Position numbers and translations under genes: made by a program | The notes under the pieces: generated by a model | What the model was told of the DNA's origin: nothing | The model's input: only the letters and a program-made list of their open reading frames with translations | The model's database searches: none | Virus record (IMG/VR): IMGVR_UViG_3300045131_002298 | Span: 1 to 64,000 of that record | Reading direction: 5' to 3' (one strand) | DNA length: 64,000 nt | From: a virus | Shown: positions 41,455 to 49,318 of the stretch, piece after piece | How the letters are laid out: the number at the start of each line of letters is the position of its first letter | Position numbering within the stretch: position 1 is the stretch's first letter

Positions 41455-41847
41455 TTATTTCTCTTTTTTCTTTTTAATAGGTACAGTAGGAGTAGTAAGG
41501 GCTTTCTCTAAATTCCATCCTTCTTCTAGTCTACTTATTACAGCCTTAATTCCTATCTTATTATCTTTAGCATGTGCAGAAAGTGTCTTCACTTTCCCAT
41601 TAAACTCAACTTTGTCTTTAGGATTTGGTGTTAAGACGGCAAAATCTTTGTCCATATTCTGCTCTTGCTGCTCTTCTTTATAGCAACCACAAGATTTTAC
41701 GTTGCCATCTCTTAAGACATACTCAGTGATCTGGCACTCACTGCCACAATCACATTGACAATTCCAAAGAGGCTCTCCGGGCTTGATGCTTTCTGCTCGA
41801 GAATTTACTGTCAACTTGCCAAATTTTCTACCAACAAGTGTGCCCAT
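41455..41847 (-). CDS. HNH-family relative lacking the nuclease module
   Basis: 130 residues (MGTLVGRKFGKLTVN). It has only the zinc module (about 30-56; CQCDCG, SCGCYK) and a C-terminal DNA-binding module (about 80-118; FNGKVKTLSAHAKDNKIG). The HNH part is missing. It may bind DNA without cutting, or be a remnant. It is coupled to the 69-aa gene upstream and precedes the sheath. No RBS is evident at its start. Confidence 0.62.
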   Translation of the reverse strand: MGTLVGRKFGKLTVNSRAESIKPGEPLWNCQCDCGSECQITEYVLRDGNVKSCGCYKEEQQEQNMDKDFAVLTPNPKDKVEFNGKVKTLSAHAKDNKIGIKAVISRLEEGWNLEKALTTPTVPIKKKKEK

Positions 41848-41849
41848 AA

Positions 41850-42059
41850 TTATGCGTCTATCACGCTCACCATTTTTCTAGCGAGCATACCATTCTTTTT
41901 TGTAACACTTTCCGGGAGATCATCGAACTGGACAGCCTTAGATATATGCGAAGTTTTTCCGGTTCTAAATTGTGTAAGACTAATATAAGTCCCACTATTA
42001 AGTTGTATGCCTAATTCACCATTGGTGTTATTCATTACTTTTACTAATCTATCGGCCAT
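41850..42059 (-). CDS. Small protein, 69 aa
   Basis: 69 residues (MADRLVKVMNNTNGELGIQL). SGTYISLTQFRTGKTSHISK suggests a small beta protein. It sits between tail-terminator genes and sheath and may be a neck or sheath accessory protein. Family not recognised. AGGCAAAA lies before its ATG. Confidence 0.5.
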   Translation of the reverse strand: MADRLVKVMNNTNGELGIQLNSGTYISLTQFRTGKTSHISKAVQFDDLPESVTKKNGMLARKMVSVIDA

Positions 42060-42091
42060 TTATTTTTGCCTCCAAAAATTTATATTAGGAT

Positions 42092-42107
42092 TTGCAATTG
42101 ATTGCAA
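42092..42107 (-). repeat. 16-bp dyad, copy 7
   Basis: TTGCAATCAATTGCAA on the minus strand, 3 bp after the stop of 42111-42728 and 32 bp before the 69-aa gene. Confidence 0.85.
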
Positions 42108-42110
42108 ATT

Positions 42111-42728
42111 TTATTCCGCTGGACGTTCCCACAAGCCCATTTGAGTGGGAGTATTATCTATTTCTTTATCAAATAGTAGCTCTGACATAGGAACTACTGT
42201 ATACGATTCTAGCTTCTCTATATGAACACCATAAACATCAAAAAGATATGATACTTTAAATAATGGTTTATGAAGTACATCCTTATTTATTGGGGCTGTA
42301 AAATCAAAGAGCAAATACTGTCCTGATATATTAGGCTCAAAACCAAAGGGAAAAGCCTGATCCATCATCACAAGAAGCGTATCTGCATGCTCTTTTATAA
42401 CCGCTTCTGTATCTATTATATACCTTAATATATAAACCCCTGGATATTGTTTAACATCATAACCAGTCGGTACTACTCTAACATTACCATTAGCTAATTG
42501 TATAGTCTTTTTTGTAGTCTTTGGTACTAAAGTTTCTATACCGTACCTACGTCTTACTTTATCTTCTTCAAAGCCTACCCTTGATACACTAGCAAAAGGG
42601 TACTCATTATTGTCCCTTTCTCTAGCAGGCTCATAAGGAAGTACTGGTAATGTAACCCCATCAATAGCTATAAGCCTTAATCTATTTACTATAAACTCGT
42701 CTACGTCTGGGATTATATTATTGGACAC
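42111..42728 (-). CDS. Probable tail terminator/completion protein
   Basis: 205 residues (MSNNIIPDVDEFIVNRL). Position (last connector gene before the sheath) and the helix-beta pattern (VLRYIIDTEAV, FKVSYLFDVYGVHIE) fit a gp15/terminator-like protein that ends the tail and joins it to the head. No decisive motif. A run of conserved basic and proline residues (LPVLPYEPARERD) near the start is typical of this position. Confidence 0.5.
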   Translation of the reverse strand: MSNNIIPDVDEFIVNRLRLIAIDGVTLPVLPYEPARERDNNEYPFASVSRVGFEEDKVRRRYGIETLVPKTTKKTIQLANGNVRVVPTGYDVKQYPGVYILRYIIDTEAVIKEHADTLLVMMDQAFPFGFEPNISGQYLLFDFTAPINKDVLHKPLFKVSYLFDVYGVHIEKLESYTVVPMSELLFDKEIDNTPTQMGLWERPAE

Positions 42729-42731
42729 GTA

Positions 42732-43121
42732 TTAGCCTTTTACCTTAACTGTAACTGCGTCACCCATCCACTGGGTAGACTCTGTTTTTTCTGGATCCAT
42801 TGCACGAAGAGCAGATTTTAAATCTGTGTCATTTATAGTACACTTAATAGCCGCTCCCACATACGCTTTTAAATAATTTTTTTTAGCCTTTAGGAATTTC
42901 CCTAATTTAGCTTTAAAATCCTCAGGTATACCTTCTTTACCTACCCCTGGTTTAAATCTTAATTTCATACCACCCATAGATCTATTTATAAAACTATGTC
43001 GTACTGGTATTCCTGTTTCAGCTTGAAAATCCTTAGATAACCTAGCGCCATATACATCCATAGCTTCTAACATATTTCTATGAAATAATAATCCTTCTTT
43101 TCCTGAAAACGCCAGTGTCAT
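42732..43121 (-). CDS. Probable neck/connector protein
   Basis: 129 residues (MTLAFSGKEGLLFHRNM). It is basic with a HSFINRSMGGMKLRFKPG block and a helix (FLKAKKNYLKAYVGAAIK). It occupies the slot of a head-tail joining protein between the adaptor and the tail terminator. Family not recognised. Confidence 0.45.
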   Translation of the reverse strand: MTLAFSGKEGLLFHRNMLEAMDVYGARLSKDFQAETGIPVRHSFINRSMGGMKLRFKPGVGKEGIPEDFKAKLGKFLKAKKNYLKAYVGAAIKCTINDTDLKSALRAMDPEKTESTQWMGDAVTVKVKG

Positions 43122-43124
43122 GCT

Positions 43125-43583
43125 TTATTGAGTAAGAGCCCAAGAATCAAAAGAAAATTCGCCTGTTCCGCCCGGAACGGGAGAGATTTGTGATTCTAGC
43201 TCTTCTGCTCTCCTTACATAAAATACTGAAAAAACTTGATCGGCATCTGCAAAAGGTGTAGTATCTACATCGCAAAAAGGCTCATTCGTAGAGAAATCAT
43301 ACCTCTTTCCTGCTATCAAAAAATACCATGAAGAATCTAAAGCTTCTAAACCTGAAGCCAATATATCTCTTGTGAGTAGAATGACTCTCTTTGAATTCTG
43401 ATTTAAAATACCAGCGTCATTGTCTATTTCTAACTTTTCTCTACGCGCCCTAACTACTTCGTCATGTACTATAGCCTTATAATTAATAATCGTAGTATCA
43501 GTTACACAAGATATAGTTTTATTAGCTACAGAGTCAAACGTAGATTCCAATAAATATTTTGCCTGTGCGCCACGAGAGGCCAT
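43125..43583 (-). CDS. Probable head closure/connector protein
   Basis: 152 residues (MASRGAQAKYLLESTFDSV). Segments LTRDILASGLEALD and SVFYVRRAEELES are typical of small connector proteins, but no specific match is seen. It follows the adaptor by one base, consistent with a head-closure role. Confidence 0.45.
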   Translation of the reverse strand: MASRGAQAKYLLESTFDSVANKTISCVTDTTIINYKAIVHDEVVRARREKLEIDNDAGILNQNSKRVILLTRDILASGLEALDSSWYFLIAGKRYDFSTNEPFCDVDTTPFADADQVFSVFYVRRAEELESQISPVPGGTGEFSFDSWALTQ

Positions 43584-44531
43584 TTAAGCTTCCTCTACTA
43601 CTTCATCTAAAAGGGGATACACAAAATCTTCTGGGGAAATAAGAGTGCCGCCACGAATTTGGGAAATATAAGGTTTCATACGAAGATAAGCAGGAAGGGC
43701 GAATGCGCTCGTCATTGCTTGCATCATATTATATGTCGTAGTAGAAGATGTCGAACCGCCACTAGATGAGCTAGTAGAAGTAGTACTCACGTCCATAATT
43801 CCAGCTACCTTTACTTTGTCTACTATTGCATTTTGCAACGATGTAGGAAGTAACGCTTCATCGGACATCGATATCTGCTCTAAAAGATTAGGCAATACTA
43901 CCAACGAAGCCAATATAGCCTGAGCCTCTTTTATGGGAACGGGTATCATTGTAGTATCTCTTTGCACCGTTCTAGGGAAATCCAGCGCCTGATACTCATA
44001 AACCCGTTCACCTCTAATAGGCATAAATCCAATAAGCTCAGCAGCCAGTTTTAATATGTATTCTTTTGAATAACTAATATGATCTTCATACGTACCTGCT
44101 ACAAAACCGAATACTGTGTATGCTGAAGTGTCTACTGGTTTTATATATAATGTATCTGTTGCTACTGTAGTAGTTATAACTATGCGTGAATCTGCTGTTG
44201 TTGTAAATGTAAATCCTGATACTTGTGCATTTAATGCAACACATACTTGTGTTGATGTTAAAGGTATAGGATTATCATCGTCATCTAAGCTGCATGCTAT
44301 AGTTATCTCTTGATCTGTACCTTCTCCTACAGCAAATAATAGTGTATCTGAGATTCCAGTAAGAGGCAAAAAAGGACCACTTACACGACCAGTATATCTT
44401 AATCCCTGATTGTCAGAAAGAGCGGACCACGATTCAGTAACTAAACCAGTATTAGCTAATATTATTTCTGCTTCTTCTACTGTTATGTAGCTATCAGCGC
44501 TTGATCCACCAGGAGTTATTATTAAAGCCAT
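43584..44531 (-). CDS. Head-tail adaptor with inserted virion domain
   Basis: 315 residues (MALIITPGGSSADSYITVEE). The start (ADSYITVEEAEIIL … WSALSD) and the later YILKLAAELIGFMPIRGERVYEYQALDFPR … IPVPIKEAQAIL fit the gp6-like / DnaT-like head-tail adaptor family. Between them, at about 45-150, a domain of the sheath type is inserted (GPFLPLTGISDTLLFAVG … YTVFGFVAGTY). A long Ser/Thr stretch follows. The adaptor should form a ring below the portal. The insertion may expose a decoration domain at the neck. Confidence 0.65.
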   Translation of the reverse strand: MALIITPGGSSADSYITVEEAEIILANTGLVTESWSALSDNQGLRYTGRVSGPFLPLTGISDTLLFAVGEGTDQEITIACSLDDDDNPIPLTSTQVCVALNAQVSGFTFTTTADSRIVITTTVATDTLYIKPVDTSAYTVFGFVAGTYEDHISYSKEYILKLAAELIGFMPIRGERVYEYQALDFPRTVQRDTTMIPVPIKEAQAILASLVVLPNLLEQISMSDEALLPTSLQNAIVDKVKVAGIMDVSTTSTSSSSGGSTSSTTTYNMMQAMTSAFALPAYLRMKPYISQIRGGTLISPEDFVYPLLDEVVEEA

Positions 44532-44537
44532 ATTTTA

Positions 44538-44864
44538 TTAAACCAATTTATCTTGCTTTTTATTATTAATAGGCGGCTTAATTGTGTTAGTTTTTACTGG
44601 AGTTATTTTCTTTTCTACTTCAGCCTCTTCTACTGCTTTTTGCAATGCGTCTTCTGCTTTTTCTTTTACAATTTTTTCTTGAATATTTTTTTCAATTCTA
44701 AATATTGACTTACCTGAAGAAAATTTCTGCTTAATTAAGAATTTTGCTATACTTTCATCTACGGTTTTTACTGCGCCGCCTACAAAAGTTATATCTGCTT
44801 TATCGAAAATATAGTTATAAGTCGATCCAGGTCTACCCTGACATGTGACTTTATATTCGCTCAT
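44538..44864 (-). CDS. Head-region protein, 108 aa
   Basis: 108 residues (MSEYKVTCQGRPGSTYNYI). N-terminal half is a small beta fold (DKADITFVGGAVKT), the second half basic and helical (KAEDALQKAVEEAEVEKK). It follows the capsid gene, where head decoration or maturation proteins are frequent. Family not recognised. Confidence 0.5.
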   Translation of the reverse strand: MSEYKVTCQGRPGSTYNYIFDKADITFVGGAVKTVDESIAKFLIKQKFSSGKSIFRIEKNIQEKIVKEKAEDALQKAVEEAEVEKKITPVKTNTIKPPINNKKQDKLV

Positions 44865-44895
44865 AAATCATTACCCCAAAAATTAAATTGAAAGG

Positions 44896-44920
44896 AAAAA
44901 AGGCCGCCGATTTGGCGGCC
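44896..44920 (-). terminator. Terminator after major capsid gene
   Basis: Minus strand GGCCGCC, 5-nt loop, GGCGGCC then T-run. Lies 9 bp after the capsid stop. Confidence 0.86.
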
Positions 44921-44928
44921 CTTGTTGT

Positions 44929-45885
44929 TTAGTAAGTTGTGGTACCCGTTGCTGTCAAGCCAGTGGCCTTAACTACTGCATCGGTTTCCTCGATAGCGAA
45001 CGCGAGACGCATCGTCAAGACGATGACATGCGCACGTTCCCTAACCAACCTATCGGTTTCGATCTGAATTTTACGCTGAATTCCAAGAATCAAATTCTGA
45101 GGAAGCGTAAAAATATAATTAGCATCAGGCATCATAGCACACGGAACTACCGGCACCCCAAAAGCCTTCAACATAGAAGCATAATCATTAGTGATTCTAA
45201 CATCACCCATTGCGGTCTCTCTGAAAGACATCTGAGCCGCAAATTCTGACTCTAGGTAATGAGACACATAAAACTTCATCTGCCCTCTATTTCTGAGGTA
45301 CTTTGTAGGCATAGCCTGAAGACCACGCTTAAAAATATCAACATCAATATCAGACGGCGGGCTGGTATAATTTACCAAATGATCGTTGGCAGTTACCAAT
45401 AGACCATTCATGAGCCCAATGTAAGGATCAGTCGCTGAGGTAAAGCCCAATATAATAAGCTCTTCCAGATCAATAGAGGCTCTCTCGGTGATCATAGACA
45501 TGATCGTCGATTCCAACGTCCCGCGCTCAATGTTGTCTTCCAACACATCATAAGGCAGCCAGACTTCTGCTATGATTTCTTTAGTCAGAAGCTCTACCTT
45601 ATCAGTAGAAGCAGCCGCTCTGGTCTGATAACCAGTTCCACTAAGAGCCGTCCCAGATGCAGGAGCCGCCCTAAGAATTCTACTAGAAAAACCAATTTTA
45701 TTGATTTCCATCGTAGGCGCATTCATAGGGACAACACGCATTTCATTAAGGATGGTAGGTTGATCCACCAGCATACGAATAAAAGTATTTGCCTGTATCG
45801 GGTTCAAATAACCACCATTGTCAATAAGGTTCTGTACGGCTATATCAGCCTTTTCTACTATAGTTTTTGGACTAAGTTTTCCCAT
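44929..45885 (-). CDS. Major capsid protein, HK97 fold
   Basis: 318 residues (MGKLSPKTIVEKADIAVQN). Helix-rich start, a long E-loop-type segment (GYQTRAAASTDKVELLTKEI), AEVWLPYDVLEDNIERGTLES and a P-domain-like end (DYASMLKAFGVPVVPCAMMPD … MRLAFAIEETDAV) fit HK97-fold capsids of the myovirus type. It is encoded just after a protease and a scaffold-like gene and just before a strong terminator. RBS AGGAGG. Confidence 0.82.
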   Translation of the reverse strand: MGKLSPKTIVEKADIAVQNLIDNGGYLNPIQANTFIRMLVDQPTILNEMRVVPMNAPTMEINKIGFSSRILRAAPASGTALSGTGYQTRAAASTDKVELLTKEIIAEVWLPYDVLEDNIERGTLESTIMSMITERASIDLEELIILGFTSATDPYIGLMNGLLVTANDHLVNYTSPPSDIDVDIFKRGLQAMPTKYLRNRGQMKFYVSHYLESEFAAQMSFRETAMGDVRITNDYASMLKAFGVPVVPCAMMPDANYIFTLPQNLILGIQRKIQIETDRLVRERAHVIVLTMRLAFAIEETDAVVKATGLTATGTTTY

Positions 45886-45916
45886 CTAAATAAATCCTCC
45901 TAAATTTTTTTTATAA

Positions 45917-47008
45917 TTACCTTCGAAGATTTCCAAAAATCCCAGAAAAAGGACTTTCGCTCTTAACAGTAGGCTCTTCTTTAATCACGGGCTCCTGAAC
46001 TGAGGGTTCCGGTACATCCGCATCAATCTTTTCTACAAGTTGCTCGAGTTTCTCTAATTTAACCTTCATGGTGTCAAGAGTTTCCTCAAACTTAGCAAAA
46101 GGAACCACGGGGACTTCTTCCGCCTTAGCAACTTCTACCTGAACTTCTTCAACTTTTTCTACGACTTCTGGCTCTTCTTTCTTAACCATAGAATCCGTCT
46201 TCGCAGACAAATCTTCAATTTTCTGAGTAAGAACCGCAAGCATCTCCAAAAGTTTTTCTTCGCTCTTATTTACAGTCTCGGCCACAACGGGCTCAGCTAC
46301 AGGAGCAGGCACAGAAGCCTCCACCTTTTCAACGATAACCTCTGTTACCTTTTCATCCTTTACATCCATATTAACCTCACTTTTTTGTTCTTGTTTTGCA
46401 AATATAATATTATCTGCGCTTATATCTAAACCAGCAGAAATAAAACTCTTAAATGCATCAAGAGATTTACCAATAATATCCCTCTTCTTCTTATTATCCA
46501 TTTCATTCAATTCCATCGTACCATTTACGATAGACATCAAATTATTAATCTCACTATAGAAGGTATCTCTAAAAGTTGTAATCCCCCTATCATCCAATTT
46601 TATCGGTCTATCCATAATTATAGATTTGTAAACAATATTGGATCCTTCCATTTTTAAAGGGACGCCCACCACGGCAAAAACATGCTCATCCTCACTAAGT
46701 CTAACCAATTTAACTGAAGCTGGCTCCAGTTCATCAATAGGTATGCTAATGAATTTGCTATACTCACCATGGTTTTCAGTCTTCAATATTTTAAATTCTT
46801 TAGACCATTCATGCAACTCCTTATATTTATCAAAATCTTTAGCTAATGGAGTTATAATACTCTGAATAACTTCTTCCATCGCGTCCTCCGTTTTTATAAT
46901 TTTAAAGGGTGTTCTGTTTGCTCCTTTATTTACTAAAGAAATCCATTGAACATCCACATCATTCATATACTGAACCTCAGTCTCTACTTCTTCAACTATA
47001 TTGGGCAT
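45917..47008 (-). CDS. Scaffold-like / protease-associated protein
   Basis: 363 residues (MPNIVEEVETEVQYMNDVDV). The first 140 residues resemble the C-terminal part of XkdF-type proteins (DVQWISLVNKGANRTPFK …). The middle is acidic, and the last 130 residues are strongly acidic with heptad-like repeats (KLLEMLAVLTQKIEDLSAKTD, LEKLEQLVEKIDAD). A coiled-coil acidic C-terminus between protease and capsid is the pattern of a scaffolding protein. Cleavage by the protease upstream is expected. Confidence 0.65.
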   Translation of the reverse strand: MPNIVEEVETEVQYMNDVDVQWISLVNKGANRTPFKIIKTEDAMEEVIQSIITPLAKDFDKYKELHEWSKEFKILKTENHGEYSKFISIPIDELEPASVKLVRLSEDEHVFAVVGVPLKMEGSNIVYKSIIMDRPIKLDDRGITTFRDTFYSEINNLMSIVNGTMELNEMDNKKKRDIIGKSLDAFKSFISAGLDISADNIIFAKQEQKSEVNMDVKDEKVTEVIVEKVEASVPAPVAEPVVAETVNKSEEKLLEMLAVLTQKIEDLSAKTDSMVKKEEPEVVEKVEEVQVEVAKAEEVPVVPFAKFEETLDTMKVKLEKLEQLVEKIDADVPEPSVQEPVIKEEPTVKSESPFSGIFGNLRR

Positions 47009-47662
47009 TTACTGTACCACCTCATTAAAGGAATAACGATGAGCATGACCAAACCTAACCTCAGTGGTTGAAGCTGACCTTATAATATGATTATGTCCCT
47101 GCGACATTCCAGTATTCGCTACTATTATTTTATTTTCATCATCAAATTTTATTTTAAAGGTGTGCGTATGAGGCGGGATTAATTCATCCAAATTTTCCTG
47201 GGTATCTCCCTCTGCCTCCACTACTCGTTGAACCGTCTCAATCTTCTGGTCTAAATTAGTAAGGCCCTCAAGAGAATAACAATTTATTTCACCCTTAAGA
47301 ATTTTACCCCAAACTTCATCTGATTCTATTTTAGTAGCGCCAACCCATGCGCCTTCTACGAAGCCATCTGGATCCGACGAACGCGCTATAAAAGTTTCAA
47401 CTAAATAATCCCCCGTGGGTTCGTTATTATGCATTAGGTCAATATTATGAGTGCGCTGATTTTTCATAAAACCATAAGCGGCTTTTTTTATTTCTTCCGC
47501 TGTCATAATGTCACCGTGAGCATCTTCCTGCCCCGGAACATATATCTCACCAAAAACAACACGTTCATACTCTTTGTCGTCTTTTATCACTAATTTTCTA
47601 GGAATCATGCTTGCTTTAGGCCACCCTTTGAGGTATAATATTTTATGAAAATCATAACCCAT
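47009..47662 (-). CDS. Prohead protease, XkdF-like
   Basis: 217 residues from ATG 47662 (MGYDFHKILYLKGWPKAS). An in-frame TTG at 47701 would give 230 residues, but it is the TTGACA -35 box and has no RBS. VVFGEIYVPGQEDAHGDIMTAEE … IDLMHNNEPTGDYLVETFIARSSDPDGF … WVGATKIESDEVW … INCYSLEG is the XkdF serine-protease signature. An added C-terminal His-rich block (HTHTFKIKF, QGHNHII, GHAHRYSF) may bind metal. It should mature the head. The gene begins the late arm. Confidence 0.75.
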   Translation of the reverse strand: MGYDFHKILYLKGWPKASMIPRKLVIKDDKEYERVVFGEIYVPGQEDAHGDIMTAEEIKKAAYGFMKNQRTHNIDLMHNNEPTGDYLVETFIARSSDPDGFVEGAWVGATKIESDEVWGKILKGEINCYSLEGLTNLDQKIETVQRVVEAEGDTQENLDELIPPHTHTFKIKFDDENKIIVANTGMSQGHNHIIRSASTTEVRFGHAHRYSFNEVVQ

Positions 47663-47672
47663 TGATTCTTTA

Positions 47673-47701
47673 AAATAATCTGTCGGCGTACCTAATGTCA
47701 A
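47673..47701 (-). promoter_or_regulatory. Possible late-arm promoter
   Basis: Minus strand TTGACA (47701-47696) with TTATTT at 17 bp (47678-47673). Weak -10, but the location at the start of the late arm is right. ATG 47662 lies close to the predicted start. Confidence 0.4.
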
Positions 47702-47791
47702 GAAAAAAGTGCTATTAATTTTAAATTAATGTTAAAAAGACTGCGTTTCATAAGAAATAAAATTTATTTTTAGAAGCGTGCATTTTTTTCT

Positions 47792-47820
47792 TGACAAGAT
47801 TTAAAAAATATGATATAACT
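47792..47820 (+). promoter_or_regulatory. Promoter inside control region
   Basis: TTGACA (47792-47797), 17 bp ending ATGA, TATAAC (47815-47820). The predicted RNA starts near 47827, exactly where the closing stem AGTATTGG begins. No ORF follows for over 400 bp. Confidence 0.7.
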
Positions 47821-48228
47821 GTTTGCAGTATTGGAGCGAAGAATTTTTTTTAGGATAGTATTAAGAATAGTAATATATAGTATATATATAGTAAAAGAAA
47901 AGAATAGTAAATATAGTCATTACACGCGCGCGGACGCGCGCGTGATATACAGACCAATACTCTACCCCATAAGAGAAGAGAAAAATTTTTTCTCTGGAAA
48001 ATCGTAAGAAAATTTTTCTTTTTCTTTCCTTAATCAGCCAGGGTGAAAAGAGAAAATTTTTTTGCACCTTCAGCCTCTAGGAGAAAAAGAAAGAAAAAAT
48101 TTCCTTAATCATTGAAAGTAAGAAGAAAAAAATTTTTTATCTTTTAATTTTTACACCTATCCCGAAGGGATAAGAAAGAAAAGACCCCTCACCCATTGCG
48201 CTCGCCCCTCTCCCCGTGAAAATAAAGC

Positions 48229-48257
48229 TTGACAAACATTTTTTTTTATGGTAAAGA
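48229..48257 (+). promoter_or_regulatory. Early promoter P-early
   Basis: TTGACA (48229-48234), 17 bp ending ATGG, TAAAGA (48252-48257). ATG 48264 is 6 bases later, so the first early mRNA should be leaderless. Confidence 0.78.
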
Positions 48258-48263
48258 CTACTC

Positions 48264-48671
48264 ATGTTGCTGAAAGATTTACAAAAGCCTGAACCCAAAA
48301 AAACGCCCTCGAAAGTGTCGCTATCTTTCTTAAAGACCTTATGCGATAAATATTATTTAGAACTGGAAGAAATTCCTACGGAACATAAGCGAGCATGGAA
48401 CGGAGCTTATAAGGGAATTTTAATAAAATTTAATCAGGATTACAAAAAATTTGAACAACTAATTGAATACTACATTTTAATAGGTAGAGTATTAAGATTG
48501 AAGGGAGTAAAGATATGGAACTTACAGGTTTTCAATATTTTCGTTATAAAAAATAATCTAGACTTATTTCTATCTGCGTTGCGTATTATTAATTCAACTC
48601 ATGAGCATTTAAACCATATTGAACTTATGTTCAAGATACAGGAGGACTTAGATGGAAGGTGCAAATTATAA
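48264..48671 (+). CDS. First early gene, unknown, 135 aa
   Basis: 135 residues (MLLKDLQKPEPKKTPSKVS). It is basic and helical with no recognised family. It begins at the predicted transcription start and lacks an SD. It overlaps the next gene by 20 bp. Its position before a helicase-loader-like gene suggests it helps start replication, but this is inference. Confidence 0.6.
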   Translation: MLLKDLQKPEPKKTPSKVSLSFLKTLCDKYYLELEEIPTEHKRAWNGAYKGILIKFNQDYKKFEQLIEYYILIGRVLRLKGVKIWNLQVFNIFVIKNNLDLFLSALRIINSTHEHLNHIELMFKIQEDLDGRCKL

Positions 48672-49317
48672 AAGTATCTTAGAATTAGATACCTGTTACC
48701 CAGAATGGGATGATTCATCTTCTGCTTCTCTATATAGAAGCATAAAATGTAAATTAAATGAACATGGTTTTGGAAGAGATATGGAATCTCTTTCTCCTTT
48801 TTTAATGAAACATCCAAAATTCTTAAGTCATTGCAATTATATTCAGGACGGATTAGATAGACATAACGCGGTTATAGTATTAATCGACGATGCTGAGTTA
48901 CTGTGGGATATTCATAGATTTTTTCCTATACTGTACGCTCTTAATAATACAGGACAGTCTGTGTATAAAGTAGCTATAAAATTCCTTTTAGATAGAATAG
49001 TAGATAGGGAACAAAATGAAGAAATATCAAAATCCCTAGATAAAAATTTAATTGTAATTAGTAACATGTTTCATGGAGATAATAGATTATCTGCTTTTTC
49101 TGCTTCCCTTGAGGGCCTATTTGACCCCCTAATATTTAAACGTAAAGTAGTTTTTACTTCTCATACTATAAAGAGTGACTTCTTTGATGCCGCTGAAGAT
49201 GCAATGTATAAGTTACGAACTTTTTATTCTCCTTCTTTTGCACAAACTTTTGAAACAAACGTTGCACCTCTCTTTATAAAAGTAAGAGAAAGCAAAAAAT
49301 CACTATGGGAGAGATAG
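48652..49317 (+). CDS. Possible helicase loader / accessory ATPase-like protein
   Basis: 221 residues (MEGANYKSILELDTC). NAVIVLIDDAELLWDIHRFF resembles a Walker B strand, and KVVFTSHTIKSD resembles the sensor strand of AAA-type loaders. No GxxxxGKT Walker A is visible, so it may bind but not hydrolyse nucleotide. It lies immediately upstream of the DnaB-like helicase (2 bp gap). Role as loader is inferred from this position. Confidence 0.45.
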   Translation: MEGANYKSILELDTCYPEWDDSSSASLYRSIKCKLNEHGFGRDMESLSPFLMKHPKFLSHCNYIQDGLDRHNAVIVLIDDAELLWDIHRFFPILYALNNTGQSVYKVAIKFLLDRIVDREQNEEISKSLDKNLIVISNMFHGDNRLSAFSASLEGLFDPLIFKRKVVFTSHTIKSDFFDAAEDAMYKLRTFYSPSFAQTFETNVAPLFIKVRESKKSLWER

Positions 49318-49318
49318 G

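Larger units (their letters stand above)
47702..48263. other. Non-coding control region between arms; candidate origin
   Basis: There is no gene here. From left to right it has an ATTAATTTTAAATTAAT palindrome (47714-47730) between divergent promoters; a plus-strand promoter (47792-47820); a 47827-47961 structure closed by AGTATTGG and CCAATACT; a CACGCGCGC/GCGCGCGTG hairpin (47923-47944); and five A-tract/T-tract sites of the form AAAATTTT centred near 47985, 48012, 48056, 48099 and 48132. A small hairpin (TATCCC/GGGATA near 48158) and a C-rich stretch follow, then the early promoter. The phased AT runs suggest bent, easily melted DNA. Confidence 0.55.

Noticed and set aside
47009-47701. TTG at 47701 as start of the XkdF-like protease
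   Set aside because: It is a TTGACA promoter box without RBS; ATG 47662 fits better.
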